This document shows, piece after piece, positions 1 to 8,088 of a stretch of DNA of 64,000 nucleotides. Made by a program: the position numbers and the translations under genes. Below the pieces are notes generated by a model. That model saw only the letters and a program-made list of their open reading frames with translations. It did no database searches and was not told where the DNA came from. Every line of letters starts with the position of its first letter. The stretch's first letter is position 1. The DNA comes from Anaerolineaceae bacterium (GTDB lineage Bacteria > Chloroflexota > Anaerolineae > Aggregatilineales > Phototrophicaceae): the NCBI GenBank assembly GCA_020634115.1, contig JACKCH010000020.1:47183-111182 (forward strand). Direction: 5' to 3'.

Positions 1-708
1 CATCATGGCCTGGGCGCGGTCTAATCCGGCGCGGTGCAGGATTTCATCCCGGCTGGGGTCACCATCCACCACCAGCAGCCCGCTGTTACGCAGGTGGTCA
101 GCGAACCGAGCATTAGGTGTGACGATGACCACCGCATCCAGCAGGGTTTCGCCCCGGTAGAATTGGCGCACGAAAAAGAGGAAAACCCGGCGGATAAACC
201 CGCGAATACGTGGGAAGTGACCGTGCGCGTCGTCGCCGAAGATTCCGTCCAGGAAGCGGTCTAAAGGCAGGTAAATCTGCTCTCGCTGGTAGGCTTTGCG
301 ATTGTGCGCGGCCTGCGCGATGAAACTCACGGTTTTGTCTACCAGTTCACCCGCGCCGCAGATGATGTAGTGGTTGCTTAGCCGTTCGACGGCTTTCAGG
401 GTGCGTCGCCGCTGGCGCATATCGCGGATTGCGGGACTCAGGATAAATGTGGCACTGGCCTGAATGCCGTAGGCGGTTACGCTCAACCCGGCTGCCAACA
501 GAATCAGCGTGAATATACGCCCACCAGGGGTGATGGCGACCTTGTCACCGTAGCCCACTGTGGTGAGGGTCGTCACTGTGATCCAGATGGCATCCAGGAA
601 GGACACGCCTTCCAGCCACATCATCCCCAGTATTCCGACGGCCAGCACGATGACAAACACGACGAGCGCGATAATCATCTGCCGGTAGGTTTCCCGAAAT
701 GAGTCCAT
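1..708 (-). CDS. Potassium channel with RCK/TrkA-N domain (partial, 3' end off window)
   Basis: The reading frame runs from ATG at 708 off the left edge (236 residues seen, no stop). A transmembrane segment (about 10-31) is followed by a pore loop with the K+ selectivity filter TTVGYGD (49-55) and a second membrane helix (about 64-90), the two-TM plan of ligand-gated K+ channels. A cytoplasmic Rossmann-like start YIICGAGELV (114-123) marks the RCK/TrkA-N regulatory domain, which senses nucleotide or ions in this family. The last Gly of the usual GxGxxG is Val. Between this motif and the later VVDGDPSRDEILHRAG block (about 213-228), which belongs to the same domain, about 50 extra residues occur, including a basic-hydrophobic stretch near 168-184. 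The call as a K+ channel is firm. The regulatory ligand is unknown. Confidence 0.9.
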   Translation of the reverse strand, partial: MDSFRETYRQMIIALVVFVIVLAVGILGMMWLEGVSFLDAIWITVTTLTTVGYGDKVAITPGGRIFTLILLAAGLSVTAYGIQASATFILSPAIRDMRQRRRTLKAVERLSNHYIICGAGELVDKTVSFIAQAAHNRKAYQREQIYLPLDRFLDGIFGDDAHGHFPRIRGFIRRVFLFFVRQFYRGETLLDAVVIVTPNARFADHLRNSGLLVVDGDPSRDEILHRAGLDRAQAMM

Positions 709-778
709 AGAGTCCCTGAAAAAATATTACAATCCATAAACGCCGATTATAATCAGGTATTGGGTTTCCAGCGAATAG

Positions 779-1144
779 TTAAAGCGTGTGGAGGGTTTTT
801 GCCAGCCGCTTGCCGGCCTGTTTGTAGGCTTTTTTAGGGGCGGCTACGATGACCAGAATCTGGTTGAAAGGCTGGCGCTTGATGAGATAGAGGACAATCT
901 GGCGACCTTCAATGTCGTAGAACAGCACTTCATCTACTTTGTCGAATTGGTCGTGATTTTCGGTAAATGTGGCGGCACGTTTCGCCAGTTTATCCAGCGC
1001 GTCAGCGAAATCGTCGGGCAAATCCGGGTCGGCATGGAGAAACAGGGTTTTCCCGCTGGGGATTTCAGCCAGGGTGAGGGCGATAAAACGGCCCTTGTTA
1101 TCGTCCAGCGCCGCTTGAAGGGTGTCTTGCACGGTTTCCGGCAT
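779..1144 (-). CDS. Hypothetical protein, 121 aa
   Basis: I do not recognise a named family. The 121-residue protein has no signal peptide or membrane segment. Alternating hydrophobic strands (FIALTLAEI near 20-28, VLFYDIEGRQIVLYLI near 73-88, ILVIVAAP near 95-102) suggest a small alpha/beta fold of the Roadblock/LC7 or profilin-like kind; this is only a shape argument. The C-terminus is basic. It starts 12 nt after the stop of the small gene at 1157-1399 on the same strand, so the two are probably co-transcribed. No clear Shine-Dalgarno is visible, which fits translational coupling. Confidence 0.6.
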   Translation of the reverse strand: MPETVQDTLQAALDDNKGRFIALTLAEIPSGKTLFLHADPDLPDDFADALDKLAKRAATFTENHDQFDKVDEVLFYDIEGRQIVLYLIKRQPFNQILVIVAAPKKAYKQAGKRLAKTLHTL

Positions 1145-1156
1145 GGTCGTGGCGAC

Positions 1157-1399
1157 TTACTGCTTTTTGAACCACTTCAGCAATCGGTTTACGACGCTAC
1201 GTCGTTCGTCCTGCCCACGTCTGTATTCAAGCTGGAGCTGTGTGGTCAGAAAGGTCAGTTCAGTCAGCCGCATTTGCGCCCCGTTAACGATGACCCAACC
1301 ATTTTCCAGGCGACGCATGTCTTTAGGCCTACGGTTATAGAGCTTTTGGTAAGCCTCGACATAACCAGTGATAATCTGGTCTGCATCTATGGTTTCCAA
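1157..1399 (-). CDS. Small hypothetical protein, 80 aa, TTG start
   Basis: The open frame extends upstream to an ATG at 1456, but an AGGAG (1408-1412) lies 8 nt ahead of an in-frame TTG at 1399, while no ribosome site precedes the upstream ATG. I therefore place the start at the TTG, giving 80 residues. The product is soluble, begins with an acidic helix (ITGYVEAYQKLYNRRPKD), continues with a short strand pair (GWVIVNG) and ends in a very basic tail (VVNRLLKWFKKQ). The helix-plus-strand layout and the downstream neighbour suggest a small regulatory or adaptor protein, but no function can be given. Confidence 0.55.
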   Translation of the reverse strand: METIDADQIITGYVEAYQKLYNRRPKDMRRLENGWVIVNGAQMRLTELTFLTTQLQLEYRRGQDERRSVVNRLLKWFKKQ

Positions 1400-1578
1400 A
1401 GCATGCACTCCTGCAAATGACCGATCTGTATCCAGTATAATGATCTGGAAGATCAAATTTCCGAAAGGATATTACCTGTTTTGCGGGAAATTGCCTAGCA
1501 TCATTAACCGTCTCAGGCTGGCATCAGTTATAATAGTGCTGATTTGTGTTAAATAGATACCGGTGAAAGACCATAACC

Positions 1579-2415
1579 ATGCAGAACAAAGCAGAATATG
1601 AACAAGCAGTTGCGGTTATTCGCAGTCGTACCCAGCAGGAAACCGGGATAGGGTTGGTCTTAGGTTCAGGGCTGGGGGAACTGGCCCGGACCCTGGATGA
1701 TGCTGTGACCATTCCGTACGGCGAAATTCCGGGGTGGCCGCAGTCTACTGTGGTGGGTCACAGCGGTGAACTGGTCATCGGGCGTTTTGAAGGTTGCTGG
1801 GTAGTGGCGCAGCGTGGGCGCGCGCACTATTACGAAGGCTATACTATGTGGCAGGTGACGTTTCCTATTCGGGTGATGTACATGCTTGGTGTACGCACGC
1901 TGATTCTGACGAACGCGGCGGGCGGGCTGAATACTGGCTATAAAACCGGCGATATCATGCTGCTGAACGATCACATTAACTTGGTGGGGATGACCGGACA
2001 TAACCCGTTGATGGGGCCAAATGATGACTCGGTTGGCCCACGTTTCCCGGGCATGACTCATACATATGATCGCGCGCTGCGGCATCTAGCGCACCAGGTT
2101 GCTGATGAAGCAGGCATTAAGCTTCATGAAGGAGTCTACGTGTGTCTGTCCGGCCCCAGCTACGAAACCCCGGCTGAAATTCGGATGCTGCGTATCTGGG
2201 GTGCGGACGCGGTGGGGATGTCTACGGTACATGAGGTGCTGGCGGCGCGTCACATGGGAATGCGCGTGCTGGCTTTTTCTGCTATCACCAACGAAGCGAT
2301 AGACGACCCGGATTTTGAAACCGATACGAACCACCAAGAAGTCCTGGACGCGGGCAAGGTGATTGTTCCTAAATTGACGACGATTCTGCGAGGCGTGGTG
2401 CGGACACTGGCATGA
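1579..2415 (+). CDS. punA: Purine nucleoside phosphorylase (trimeric class)
   Basis: This enzyme splits purine (deoxy)nucleosides with phosphate, giving base and (deoxy)ribose-1-phosphate in cytoplasmic purine salvage. The 278-residue length is normal for the trimeric PNP/MTAP family. Visible motifs in order: GSGLGELA (phosphate loop), GHSG, RGRAHYYEGY, TNAAGGL, LSGPSYETPAEIR with the base-contacting Glu, GADAVGMST with the sugar-binding Met, and SAITNEAI carrying the catalytic Asn. A TATAAT at 1529-1534 may be its -10, with a weak -35. Its stop overlaps the next ATG by 4 nt, so the downstream membrane protein is translationally coupled. Confidence 0.95.
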   Translation: MQNKAEYEQAVAVIRSRTQQETGIGLVLGSGLGELARTLDDAVTIPYGEIPGWPQSTVVGHSGELVIGRFEGCWVVAQRGRAHYYEGYTMWQVTFPIRVMYMLGVRTLILTNAAGGLNTGYKTGDIMLLNDHINLVGMTGHNPLMGPNDDSVGPRFPGMTHTYDRALRHLAHQVADEAGIKLHEGVYVCLSGPSYETPAEIRMLRIWGADAVGMSTVHEVLAARHMGMRVLAFSAITNEAIDDPDFETDTNHQEVLDAGKVIVPKLTTILRGVVRTLA

Positions 2416-3206
2416 CAGCACTGGTTTTTTTTGTTGAGCAAATCGCCCCAGGGCTGTATATCTTCATTGGGATCGGGCTGTTTTTTGCGTGGCGCTGGTG
2501 GCGGCGTAGCAGCCGGGCGTTGCGGGCGACGCATTTCGAGTTGGAACGCGATTTGCACCGTTACCGCCGGGCGAATGCCCTCACCGTGATGATTCTGTTG
2601 GTGGAATTCGCGCTGGCCGTGCTGGGTGTGCAGCGGGTGGTTTCCCCGGCGGTGCGCTCGACGGTGGATACGACCCAAACCATTGAGCGGGTGGTGGCGG
2701 ATGGTGAATTCGATACGCCCACACCCTCGCCATTCACGGGGGGCGGATCGCCGATTGATCCCAGTGGTGTTAATCTGGGCGACGAGGAAATCGTCAAGAT
2801 TCAGATCACGCCTACCCTTACACCTACGCCAGTTGGGACGATTCTCCCCAATCCGCCCCCCGTGGTGGGGTGTGATATGCCTAACGCGACGCTGCAAGTG
2901 CCGCAGAACGGAATGCTAGTTCACGAGCCGATTAACGTGGTCGGTACGGCGTTTGCCGATAACTTTTCGTTTTATCGTCTGGAACTGAAGGCGGAAAACA
3001 GCAACTTCGCGCCGCTGCCGCGTGACTATGACCAGCCCGTGATGGAAACGGGGGTGTTGGGACAGTTCGTCCCAGCCTTTTACCAACCAGGGGAATACCA
3101 GTTCCGGTTGGTGGTGTTTGATATTACGCTGACGCAGGTGGCATCCTGCGCGGTGAATATTACGATCAGTGAGCCGATACCGACGCCGACGCCGTTAGGA
3201 CAATAG
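2412..3206 (+). CDS. Membrane-anchored protein with Thr/Pro linker, unknown function
   Basis: The start ATG overlaps the punA stop (ATGA). The N-terminus has a hydrophobic segment (about 10-26) followed by WRWWRRSSR and a second hydrophobic segment near 57-75, predicting two membrane helices. A proline/threonine-rich stretch (TPTLTPTPVG near 134-143) leads to a probable beta-sandwich domain (about 155-255) with two Cys (near 155 and 244) that could form an extracytoplasmic disulfide. The chain ends with another TPTPT tract. No catalytic motif is visible. This architecture is common among extracytoplasmic Chloroflexota proteins, but the role is unknown. Confidence 0.7.
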   Translation: MTALVFFVEQIAPGLYIFIGIGLFFAWRWWRRSSRALRATHFELERDLHRYRRANALTVMILLVEFALAVLGVQRVVSPAVRSTVDTTQTIERVVADGEFDTPTPSPFTGGGSPIDPSGVNLGDEEIVKIQITPTLTPTPVGTILPNPPPVVGCDMPNATLQVPQNGMLVHEPINVVGTAFADNFSFYRLELKAENSNFAPLPRDYDQPVMETGVLGQFVPAFYQPGEYQFRLVVFDITLTQVASCAVNITISEPIPTPTPLGQ

Positions 3207-3207
3207 C

Positions 3208-4080
3208 ATGGGTGATCCAGAACTGCCGTCTGTGGGTATTATCGGCGCTGGTAAGGTGGGTTCAACACTGGCCCGCTTGTGGCATCAGGCTGGCTGCCGG
3301 GTTGTTGCGGTATACAGCCGCTCCGAAGAACGTGCGGGGGCGCTGGCAACACGGGTTGAGGCAGCAGTGTGCTGTGATTCGCCGGATCATGTCCTGCAAA
3401 CGGCGGATTTAACCATCCTGGCTGTGCCGGATGATGTGATTGAACAGGTTGCCGGGCGGTTGACCACAACGGATTTGCGGGGAAAAGGGGTGGTGCATAC
3501 CTCTGGTGTCCATGATGCGGGCAGCCTCAGCACCCTGGCGGCACGGGGCGCACTGGTTGGTAGCCTGCATCCGGCCTTCCCATTTGCGAATATCGAAACG
3601 GCGGTGGCGAATCTGCCGGGGGCAGCATTCGCGGTGGAGGCCGAGTCGCCGCGTTTGCGGGATTGGCTCGTTGCATTGGTGAGCCGGTTAGATGGACAGG
3701 TGATGGTTATACCGCCCGGTAAAAAAGCGGTTTATCATGCGGCATTGGTGATCGCCAGTAACTACGCTGTGACGCTGTATAACCTGGCGGAAGGGCTTTT
3801 GACCGATCTTGGCGCCGATGTCGAAACGGCGGATCGCGCTTTAAACCCACTGGTGGGCGCGACGGCGCGAAATCTGATCCGTCAGGGGGTTCCGGCAGCG
3901 TTGACCGGCCCGCTGGTGCGGGGCGATGCTGGTACTGTCCGGCTGCATCTGGATGCGCTACGGGCGTTGGATGTAGATCTTGCGGCGCTATATGTGCAGT
4001 TGGCGCGGTTGACCCTGCCAATGCTGGCCGCACGTGGGGTGGAGTCAGATGCGATTGAGCGGGTGTTAGGGCTTGAATAG
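3208..4080 (+). CDS. Rossmann-like/DUF2520 reductase, probable PanG-type ketopantoate reductase
   Basis: The 290-residue protein begins with a dinucleotide-binding motif GIIGAGKVGSTLARL (about 9-23), followed by a basic YSRSEERA that suits NADP binding, then LAVPDDVI and a conserved LHPAFPF block (about 119-125). The all-helical C-terminal half (YHAALVIASNYAVTLYNLA onward) is typical of DUF2520. It lies 12 nt upstream of panB and in the same operon as panC, and no classical panE is seen here. DUF2520 proteins of the PanG type are reported ketopantoate reductases, so reduction of ketopantoate to pantoate is the likely reaction, completing the pathway between PanB and PanC. Family membership is strong; the substrate is inferred from context. 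Confidence 0.8.
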   Translation: MGDPELPSVGIIGAGKVGSTLARLWHQAGCRVVAVYSRSEERAGALATRVEAAVCCDSPDHVLQTADLTILAVPDDVIEQVAGRLTTTDLRGKGVVHTSGVHDAGSLSTLAARGALVGSLHPAFPFANIETAVANLPGAAFAVEAESPRLRDWLVALVSRLDGQVMVIPPGKKAVYHAALVIASNYAVTLYNLAEGLLTDLGADVETADRALNPLVGATARNLIRQGVPAALTGPLVRGDAGTVRLHLDALRALDVDLAALYVQLARLTLPMLAARGVESDAIERVLGLE

Positions 4081-4092
4081 AGAGGTGCTGGT

Positions 4093-4932
4093 ATGCGCTT
4101 GACGATACGCGATATTCAGAAAATGGCGGCAGACGGTATTCCGATTCCGATGCTAACGGCCTATGATGCGACCAGCGCCCGCCTGAGCGAGGCCGCTGGT
4201 GTGCCAATGCTCCTGGTGGGCGATTCGCTGGGGATGGTGATTCAGGGACATACTGACCCGATTCCGGTGACGATGGAACACATCATTTATCACTGCTCGA
4301 TTGTGACGCGGGTGACAGACCATGCTTTTGTAGTGGGTGATCTCCCGTTTATGTCGTATAACGTCAGCCCGGAACAGGCACTTGAGAACGCCGCCCGGCT
4401 GATGCAAGAGGGGCGGGCGAACGCCGTTAAGCTGGAAGGGGGGGAAGCCCTCGCCCCGACGATTGCCCGTATTGTGCAGGCCGGTATCCCGGTGATGGGG
4501 CATGTGGGGCTGACCCCGCAGAGCGTGTATAAACTGGGCGGGATGCGGTTGCAGGGGAAAGACGTGGATTCGGCGCGTCAGGTGTTGCATGATGCCCAGG
4601 CAGTGCAGGCGGCGGGCGCATTTGCGATTGTTCTGGAAGCTATTCCCGCGCCGTTGGCGAAACTGGTCTCCGATAAACTGGCGATTCCGACGATTGGTAT
4701 TGGCGCGGGGCCGGACTGTGATGGGCAAGTACAGGTCTTTCATGACCTGGTGGGGCTATTTGAGGATTTTGTGCCGCGCCATGCCAAGCCGTATGTGCAG
4801 CTTGCGCCTCTAATCCGTGACGCTGTGAACCAGTATGTGGCTGAGGTTGAGGCCAAACAATTCCCGGATGCAGACCATAGCTTTTCGATGAAGCCGGAAA
4901 TCCTGGCGGCACTTGAGGCGGAAGGGGCGTAA
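4093..4932 (+). CDS. panB: 3-methyl-2-oxobutanoate hydroxymethyltransferase
   Basis: PanB transfers a hydroxymethyl group from 5,10-methylene-tetrahydrofolate to 2-oxoisovalerate, making ketopantoate, the first committed step of pantothenate synthesis. The 279-residue chain is full length. Diagnostic blocks: MLTAYDATSARL (about 20-31), LLVGDSLGMV with the Mg-binding Asp (about 40-49), GDLPFMSY (about 77-84), AVKLEGG (about 110-116), GHVGLTPQS (about 136-144) and IPTIGIGAG (about 198-206). An AGAGGTG ribosome site lies 5 nt before the ATG. It sits between the DUF2520 reductase and panC with 4-12 nt gaps, a clear operon. Confidence 0.97.
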   Translation: MRLTIRDIQKMAADGIPIPMLTAYDATSARLSEAAGVPMLLVGDSLGMVIQGHTDPIPVTMEHIIYHCSIVTRVTDHAFVVGDLPFMSYNVSPEQALENAARLMQEGRANAVKLEGGEALAPTIARIVQAGIPVMGHVGLTPQSVYKLGGMRLQGKDVDSARQVLHDAQAVQAAGAFAIVLEAIPAPLAKLVSDKLAIPTIGIGAGPDCDGQVQVFHDLVGLFEDFVPRHAKPYVQLAPLIRDAVNQYVAEVEAKQFPDADHSFSMKPEILAALEAEGA

Positions 4933-4936
4933 TCCG

Positions 4937-5833
4937 GTGCAAGTCGTTGAAACTATCCCGGCGCTGCGGGCAGCACGGGCGGCGCTCAGCGGGCAGGTGG
5001 GTCTGGTCACGACAATGGGGGCGTTGCACGCCGGGCATCTGGCGCTGGTGGCGGCGGCACGCGAGGAAAACGACGCGACGCTGGTGACGATTTTCGTGAA
5101 TCCCACGCAGTTTGGGCCGAACGAAGACCTCTCGAAGTACCCGCGCGATTTGCCGCGTGATCTGGCGTTGCTGGAAGCGGCGGGTGCGGACCTGGTGTTT
5201 ACGCCGACTCCCGCTCTGATGTATCCACCCGGCTTCCAGACGGCGGTCGCTGTTGAGGTGATTTCGCAGGGGTTAGAGGGTGGACACCGCCCAGGGCATT
5301 TCCAGGGGGTGGCGACGGTGGTCGCCAAGCTGTTTAACCTGGCGGGGGCGGATCGGGCTTATTTCGGCCAGAAGGACGCGCAGCAGGTTGCCGTGATTCG
5401 GACGATGGCACAGGACTTGAATTTCCCGTTGGCGGTGATTGTCTGCCCGACGGTGCGTGAGTCCGATGGATTGGCGATGAGTTCGCGTAATATGTATTTA
5501 TCTCCCGAACAACGCCGCGCCGCGCCGGTTTTATACCGGGCGCTGCTGGCGGCAGGGGAGTCTTATGCTGCTGGGGAGCGCAACCCGGAGGCACTGGAAA
5601 GCCAAATGCAGGCTGTCCTGGCAGGCGAGCCGCTGGCGCAGGTTGAGTATGTATCGGTGGCGGATGCGCGTACTTTACAGCCGGTGACTGATGAGGCAGA
5701 CTCGCCGCTGCTGCTTTCGATGGCGGTGAAAGTGGGGGTGACGCGTCTGATTGACAACATGCTGCTGCCGGGTGAACTGAACACCCGCGCCGGACTGACG
5801 CAGATGCTCGGTGGCGAACCGCCTGCCCCCTAA
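4937..5833 (+). CDS. panC: Pantothenate synthetase (pantoate--beta-alanine ligase)
   Basis: PanC condenses pantoate with beta-alanine using ATP, through a pantoyl-adenylate. I choose GTG at 4937, 4 nt after the panB stop and preceded by GGAAGGGG; the in-frame ATG at 4913 lies inside panB and would add unrelated residues. This gives 298 aa, close to the family norm. Motifs: TTMGALHAGHLALV (HIGH-type nucleotide loop), FVNPTQFGPNEDLSKYPR, GGHRPGHFQGVATVVAKLF, FGQKDAQQ, VRESDGLAMSSRNMYLS (the KMSKS-equivalent). It is the last gene of the pantothenate cluster; panD is not in the window. Confidence 0.96.
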   Translation: MQVVETIPALRAARAALSGQVGLVTTMGALHAGHLALVAAAREENDATLVTIFVNPTQFGPNEDLSKYPRDLPRDLALLEAAGADLVFTPTPALMYPPGFQTAVAVEVISQGLEGGHRPGHFQGVATVVAKLFNLAGADRAYFGQKDAQQVAVIRTMAQDLNFPLAVIVCPTVRESDGLAMSSRNMYLSPEQRRAAPVLYRALLAAGESYAAGERNPEALESQMQAVLAGEPLAQVEYVSVADARTLQPVTDEADSPLLLSMAVKVGVTRLIDNMLLPGELNTRAGLTQMLGGEPPAP

Positions 5834-5925
5834 TTTAGCGGGGATTGAGGAATTTCTAAGACGACTCATATTTAATTTCAGGTATATTTAGGGTGTATCG
5901 GTAACTGTTCCAGAGAGGACTGTGG

Positions 5926-6612
5926 ATGTTTTACTTCGATCCTAACTACTTTATCGTCATTATTCCGGCGCTACTTCTGTCGGTCATCGCGCAGATGATG
6001 GTGTCCTCCGCCTTCAACAAGTGGGGGCGTGTTCGCAACGGTATGGGGTTGACCGGTGTGGATGTGGCGAATCGTATCATCCGTAATGCTGGGTTAGCTG
6101 GCGTCCAGTTGGAGGGTGTGCCGGGACAGCATACGGATCACTATGACCCGCAGTCGCATACGGTGAGACTATCGCAGGATGTGGCGGCGAAGCCGTCTGT
6201 CGCGGCGATGGCGGTAGTGGCCCATGAACTCGGCCACGCGCAGCAACACCAGGAACACTCCGTCCTGATCCAGATGCGTGGTTTCCTAGTGCCAGCGATG
6301 CGCTTCAGCCCGATGGTATCCTACGGTCTGATTATGATTGGTTTTCTGTTTCGTGTAGCCGGGTTTATCGAACTGGGTATCCTGTTCTACGGGGTGGTGG
6401 TGGCCTTCATGGTGCTGACTCTCCCGGTGGAGATTGACGCCAGCCGACGCGGGCTGAAATTGCTAGCTGATACCGGGCTGATGGTTGGAGACGATGACCG
6501 CGGTGGTTCCCGTTCTGTACTGACGGCAGCGGCGCTGACCTACGTGGCGGCAGCCGTCACCGCACTGCTGCAAATGTTGTACTACATCAGCATTCTCAAC
6601 CGCCGCCGTTAA
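5926..6612 (+). CDS. Zinc-dependent membrane metallopeptidase (YugP family)
   Basis: The protein has an N-terminal membrane helix (about 7-27), a soluble segment, the zinc motif HELGHAQQH (about 98-106), then two or three further hydrophobic helices (about 120-175) with LPVEIDASRRGLKLL (the third zinc-ligand Glu region) and a final helix near 203-222. This order matches the neutral zinc metallopeptidase family typified by Bacillus YugP, whose substrates are not established. An AGAGAGGA lies 6-7 nt before the ATG. It follows panC by 92 nt with no obvious terminator between, and is itself followed by a strong terminator at 6636-6667. Confidence 0.9.
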   Translation: MFYFDPNYFIVIIPALLLSVIAQMMVSSAFNKWGRVRNGMGLTGVDVANRIIRNAGLAGVQLEGVPGQHTDHYDPQSHTVRLSQDVAAKPSVAAMAVVAHELGHAQQHQEHSVLIQMRGFLVPAMRFSPMVSYGLIMIGFLFRVAGFIELGILFYGVVVAFMVLTLPVEIDASRRGLKLLADTGLMVGDDDRGGSRSVLTAAALTYVAAAVTALLQMLYYISILNRRR

Positions 6613-6635
6613 ATAGCTTCGCGTAGTCACATAAA

Positions 6636-6667
6636 AAAGACCCGACATGCGATGATGGCGGGTCTTT
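6636..6667 (+). terminator. Rho-independent terminator after the metallopeptidase gene
   Basis: Perfect 9-bp inverted repeat AAAGACCCG (6636-6644) / CGGGTCTTT (6659-6667) with a 14-nt loop, preceded by an A run and ending in T residues. It ends the plus-strand operon and could also act on minus-strand transcription from fabH. Confidence 0.85.
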
Positions 6668-6733
6668 GCTTTACATATGCGGCTATCTGTGATGCTACGT
6701 TCTAAGAAATTGGCACAGTGATAGTTTTTCATA

Positions 6734-6858
6734 GGAGCGCACCGCCGTGCGCCCCTTCATGTCCCTTACTTTAGGCGGATTCCGTAGGGGCGACCCGGTG
6801 TGCGGTTGCCCGGTTTTTCTCCGTGTTGAATTGTGAAACTGCATTATTGCGCCCCTAC
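6734..6858. repeat. Degenerate palindromic GC-rich repeat element
   Basis: Three nested palindromic parts occupy the space between the metallopeptidase and fabH. GGAGCGCAC (6734-6742) pairs with GTGCGCCCC (6747-6755) with one mismatch. GGGCGACC (6788-6795) pairs with GGTTGCCC (6804-6811) with one mismatch. GTAGGGGCG (6784-6792) is exactly inverted at CGCCCCTAC (6850-6858). Such GGGGCG...CGCCCC units resemble dispersed intergenic palindromes in many bacterial genomes. There is no open frame inside. I did not find a second copy in this window, so its repeat nature is inferred from form. Confidence 0.5.
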
Positions 6859-6888
6859 AAATCCCTCGTTTTAGGGTGATTCGAGTGG

Positions 6889-8088
6889 CTACTCTTCGGG
6901 ATGCTCATCCCGCCCCAATAGGCGGTTGGCGAACTGATTGATGACGCGACTCAAGCGCAGCAAGCGGGTGCGCCAGTGCGCCAGGGTATACATCGCGCGG
7001 CGGCGCTGGCGTTTGATGCGGCTGCCGCTGTAGCCTTCCAGCCCCTGCGGGATGCCCCACTGCAAGACCATCGCGGCCCAGGTGAGACCGCCGCCGAACC
7101 CCACAAACACCAGATTGTCGTTTTCTTTCACGCGCCCCTGCTCAATCGCCTCGCACAGAGCGATAGGGATGGAGGCTGCTGAGGTATTCCCATAGCGATC
7201 CAAGTTGCTTACAAATCGGCTGACATCCAGCTTCAACGCCCGCGCTGCTGATTGGATAATCCGCATATTAGCTTGGTGTGGAACGATCAGTGAGACATCA
7301 TCCAGAGTCAGATCCGCTTTTTCCAGGGCTTCCAGAATGCTTTCCCCAACCACACGGGCTGCAAACTTGAACACCTCACCGCCGTTCATGTACATCTTGA
7401 ACATGCGGTGTTCACTCGCCAGGAAGTACGAATTCGAGAGGTCTTCACTGCCGACTGTGGGGATAGAGAGCATATCTGCGCCGGAGCCATCAGAACGCAG
7501 GACGGCAGAAAGGACTCCGCCTGGCGCATTGCTGGCCTGCAAGACAACCGCCCCGGCACCATCCCCAAACAGAATGCAGGTCGACCGATCCTGCCAGTCC
7601 AACACCCGGCTCATGGTTTCCGCGCCGATCACCATAGCAGTGGCGATGCTACCAGAGCGAATGGCCTGGGTTGCCATCTCAACCCCATACACAAAGCCAG
7701 AACAGGCCGCGCTGAGGTCGAACGCCCCGGCTTTGACCGCGCCTAACCGGTGTTGAATCAGGCTGGCGGTGCTGGGGAAGATATTTTCAGGCGTTGAAGT
7801 CGCCACGATAATCAGGTCAATCTCGGTGGGCAGCACATCCGCCACGTCCAGAGCGCGCTGCGCCGCCCGCAGGCCCAGGCTGGCAGTGGAATCGCGTTCG
7901 CTGGCGATGCGCCGTTCAGCGATGCCGGTGCGCGTGCGAATCCACTCATCGCTGGTTTCGACAATCGCTTCCATGTCATGGTTGGTCATTACGGTGTCCG
8001 GGACTGCCATCCCCCATCCCACGACATGGGCGTAGATGCCCTGCTCTCCGTTACGGAGAAAGGCCTTTTCGGATTTAGGCATGACCAT
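6889..8088 (-). CDS. fabH: Beta-ketoacyl-ACP synthase III
   Basis: FabH starts fatty-acid synthesis by condensing acetyl-CoA (or a branched acyl-CoA) with malonyl-ACP. The catalytic triad is complete: Cys129 in DLSAACSGF, His271 in VPHQAN and Asn301 in RYGNTSAAS. GDGAGA (about 175-180) and FVGFGGGLTWAA (about 328-339) are also typical. The canonical fold ends near residue 345, but the chain continues for about 54 residues that are strongly basic (SRIKRQRRRAMYTLAHWRTR near 356-375), making 399 aa instead of about 320-330. The ATG overlaps the end of fabF by 14 nt; a second ATG two codons in is an alternative start. It is co-transcribed after fabF. Confidence 0.95.
   Translation of the reverse strand: MVMPKSEKAFLRNGEQGIYAHVVGWGMAVPDTVMTNHDMEAIVETSDEWIRTRTGIAERRIASERDSTASLGLRAAQRALDVADVLPTEIDLIIVATSTPENIFPSTASLIQHRLGAVKAGAFDLSAACSGFVYGVEMATQAIRSGSIATAMVIGAETMSRVLDWQDRSTCILFGDGAGAVVLQASNAPGGVLSAVLRSDGSGADMLSIPTVGSEDLSNSYFLASEHRMFKMYMNGGEVFKFAARVVGESILEALEKADLTLDDVSLIVPHQANMRIIQSAARALKLDVSRFVSNLDRYGNTSAASIPIALCEAIEQGRVKENDNLVFVGFGGGLTWAAMVLQWGIPQGLEGYSGSRIKRQRRRAMYTLAHWRTRLLRLSRVINQFANRLLGRDEHPEE

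Noticed and set aside
2250..2897. Long minus-strand open frame opposite punA and the membrane protein
   Set aside because: It is antisense to two clearly real genes, has Arg/His/Pro-rich shadow composition and no ribosome site.
4913..4936. Upstream ATG start for panC
   Set aside because: It lies inside panB, adds eight unrelated residues, and the GTG at 4937 has a better placed ribosome site.
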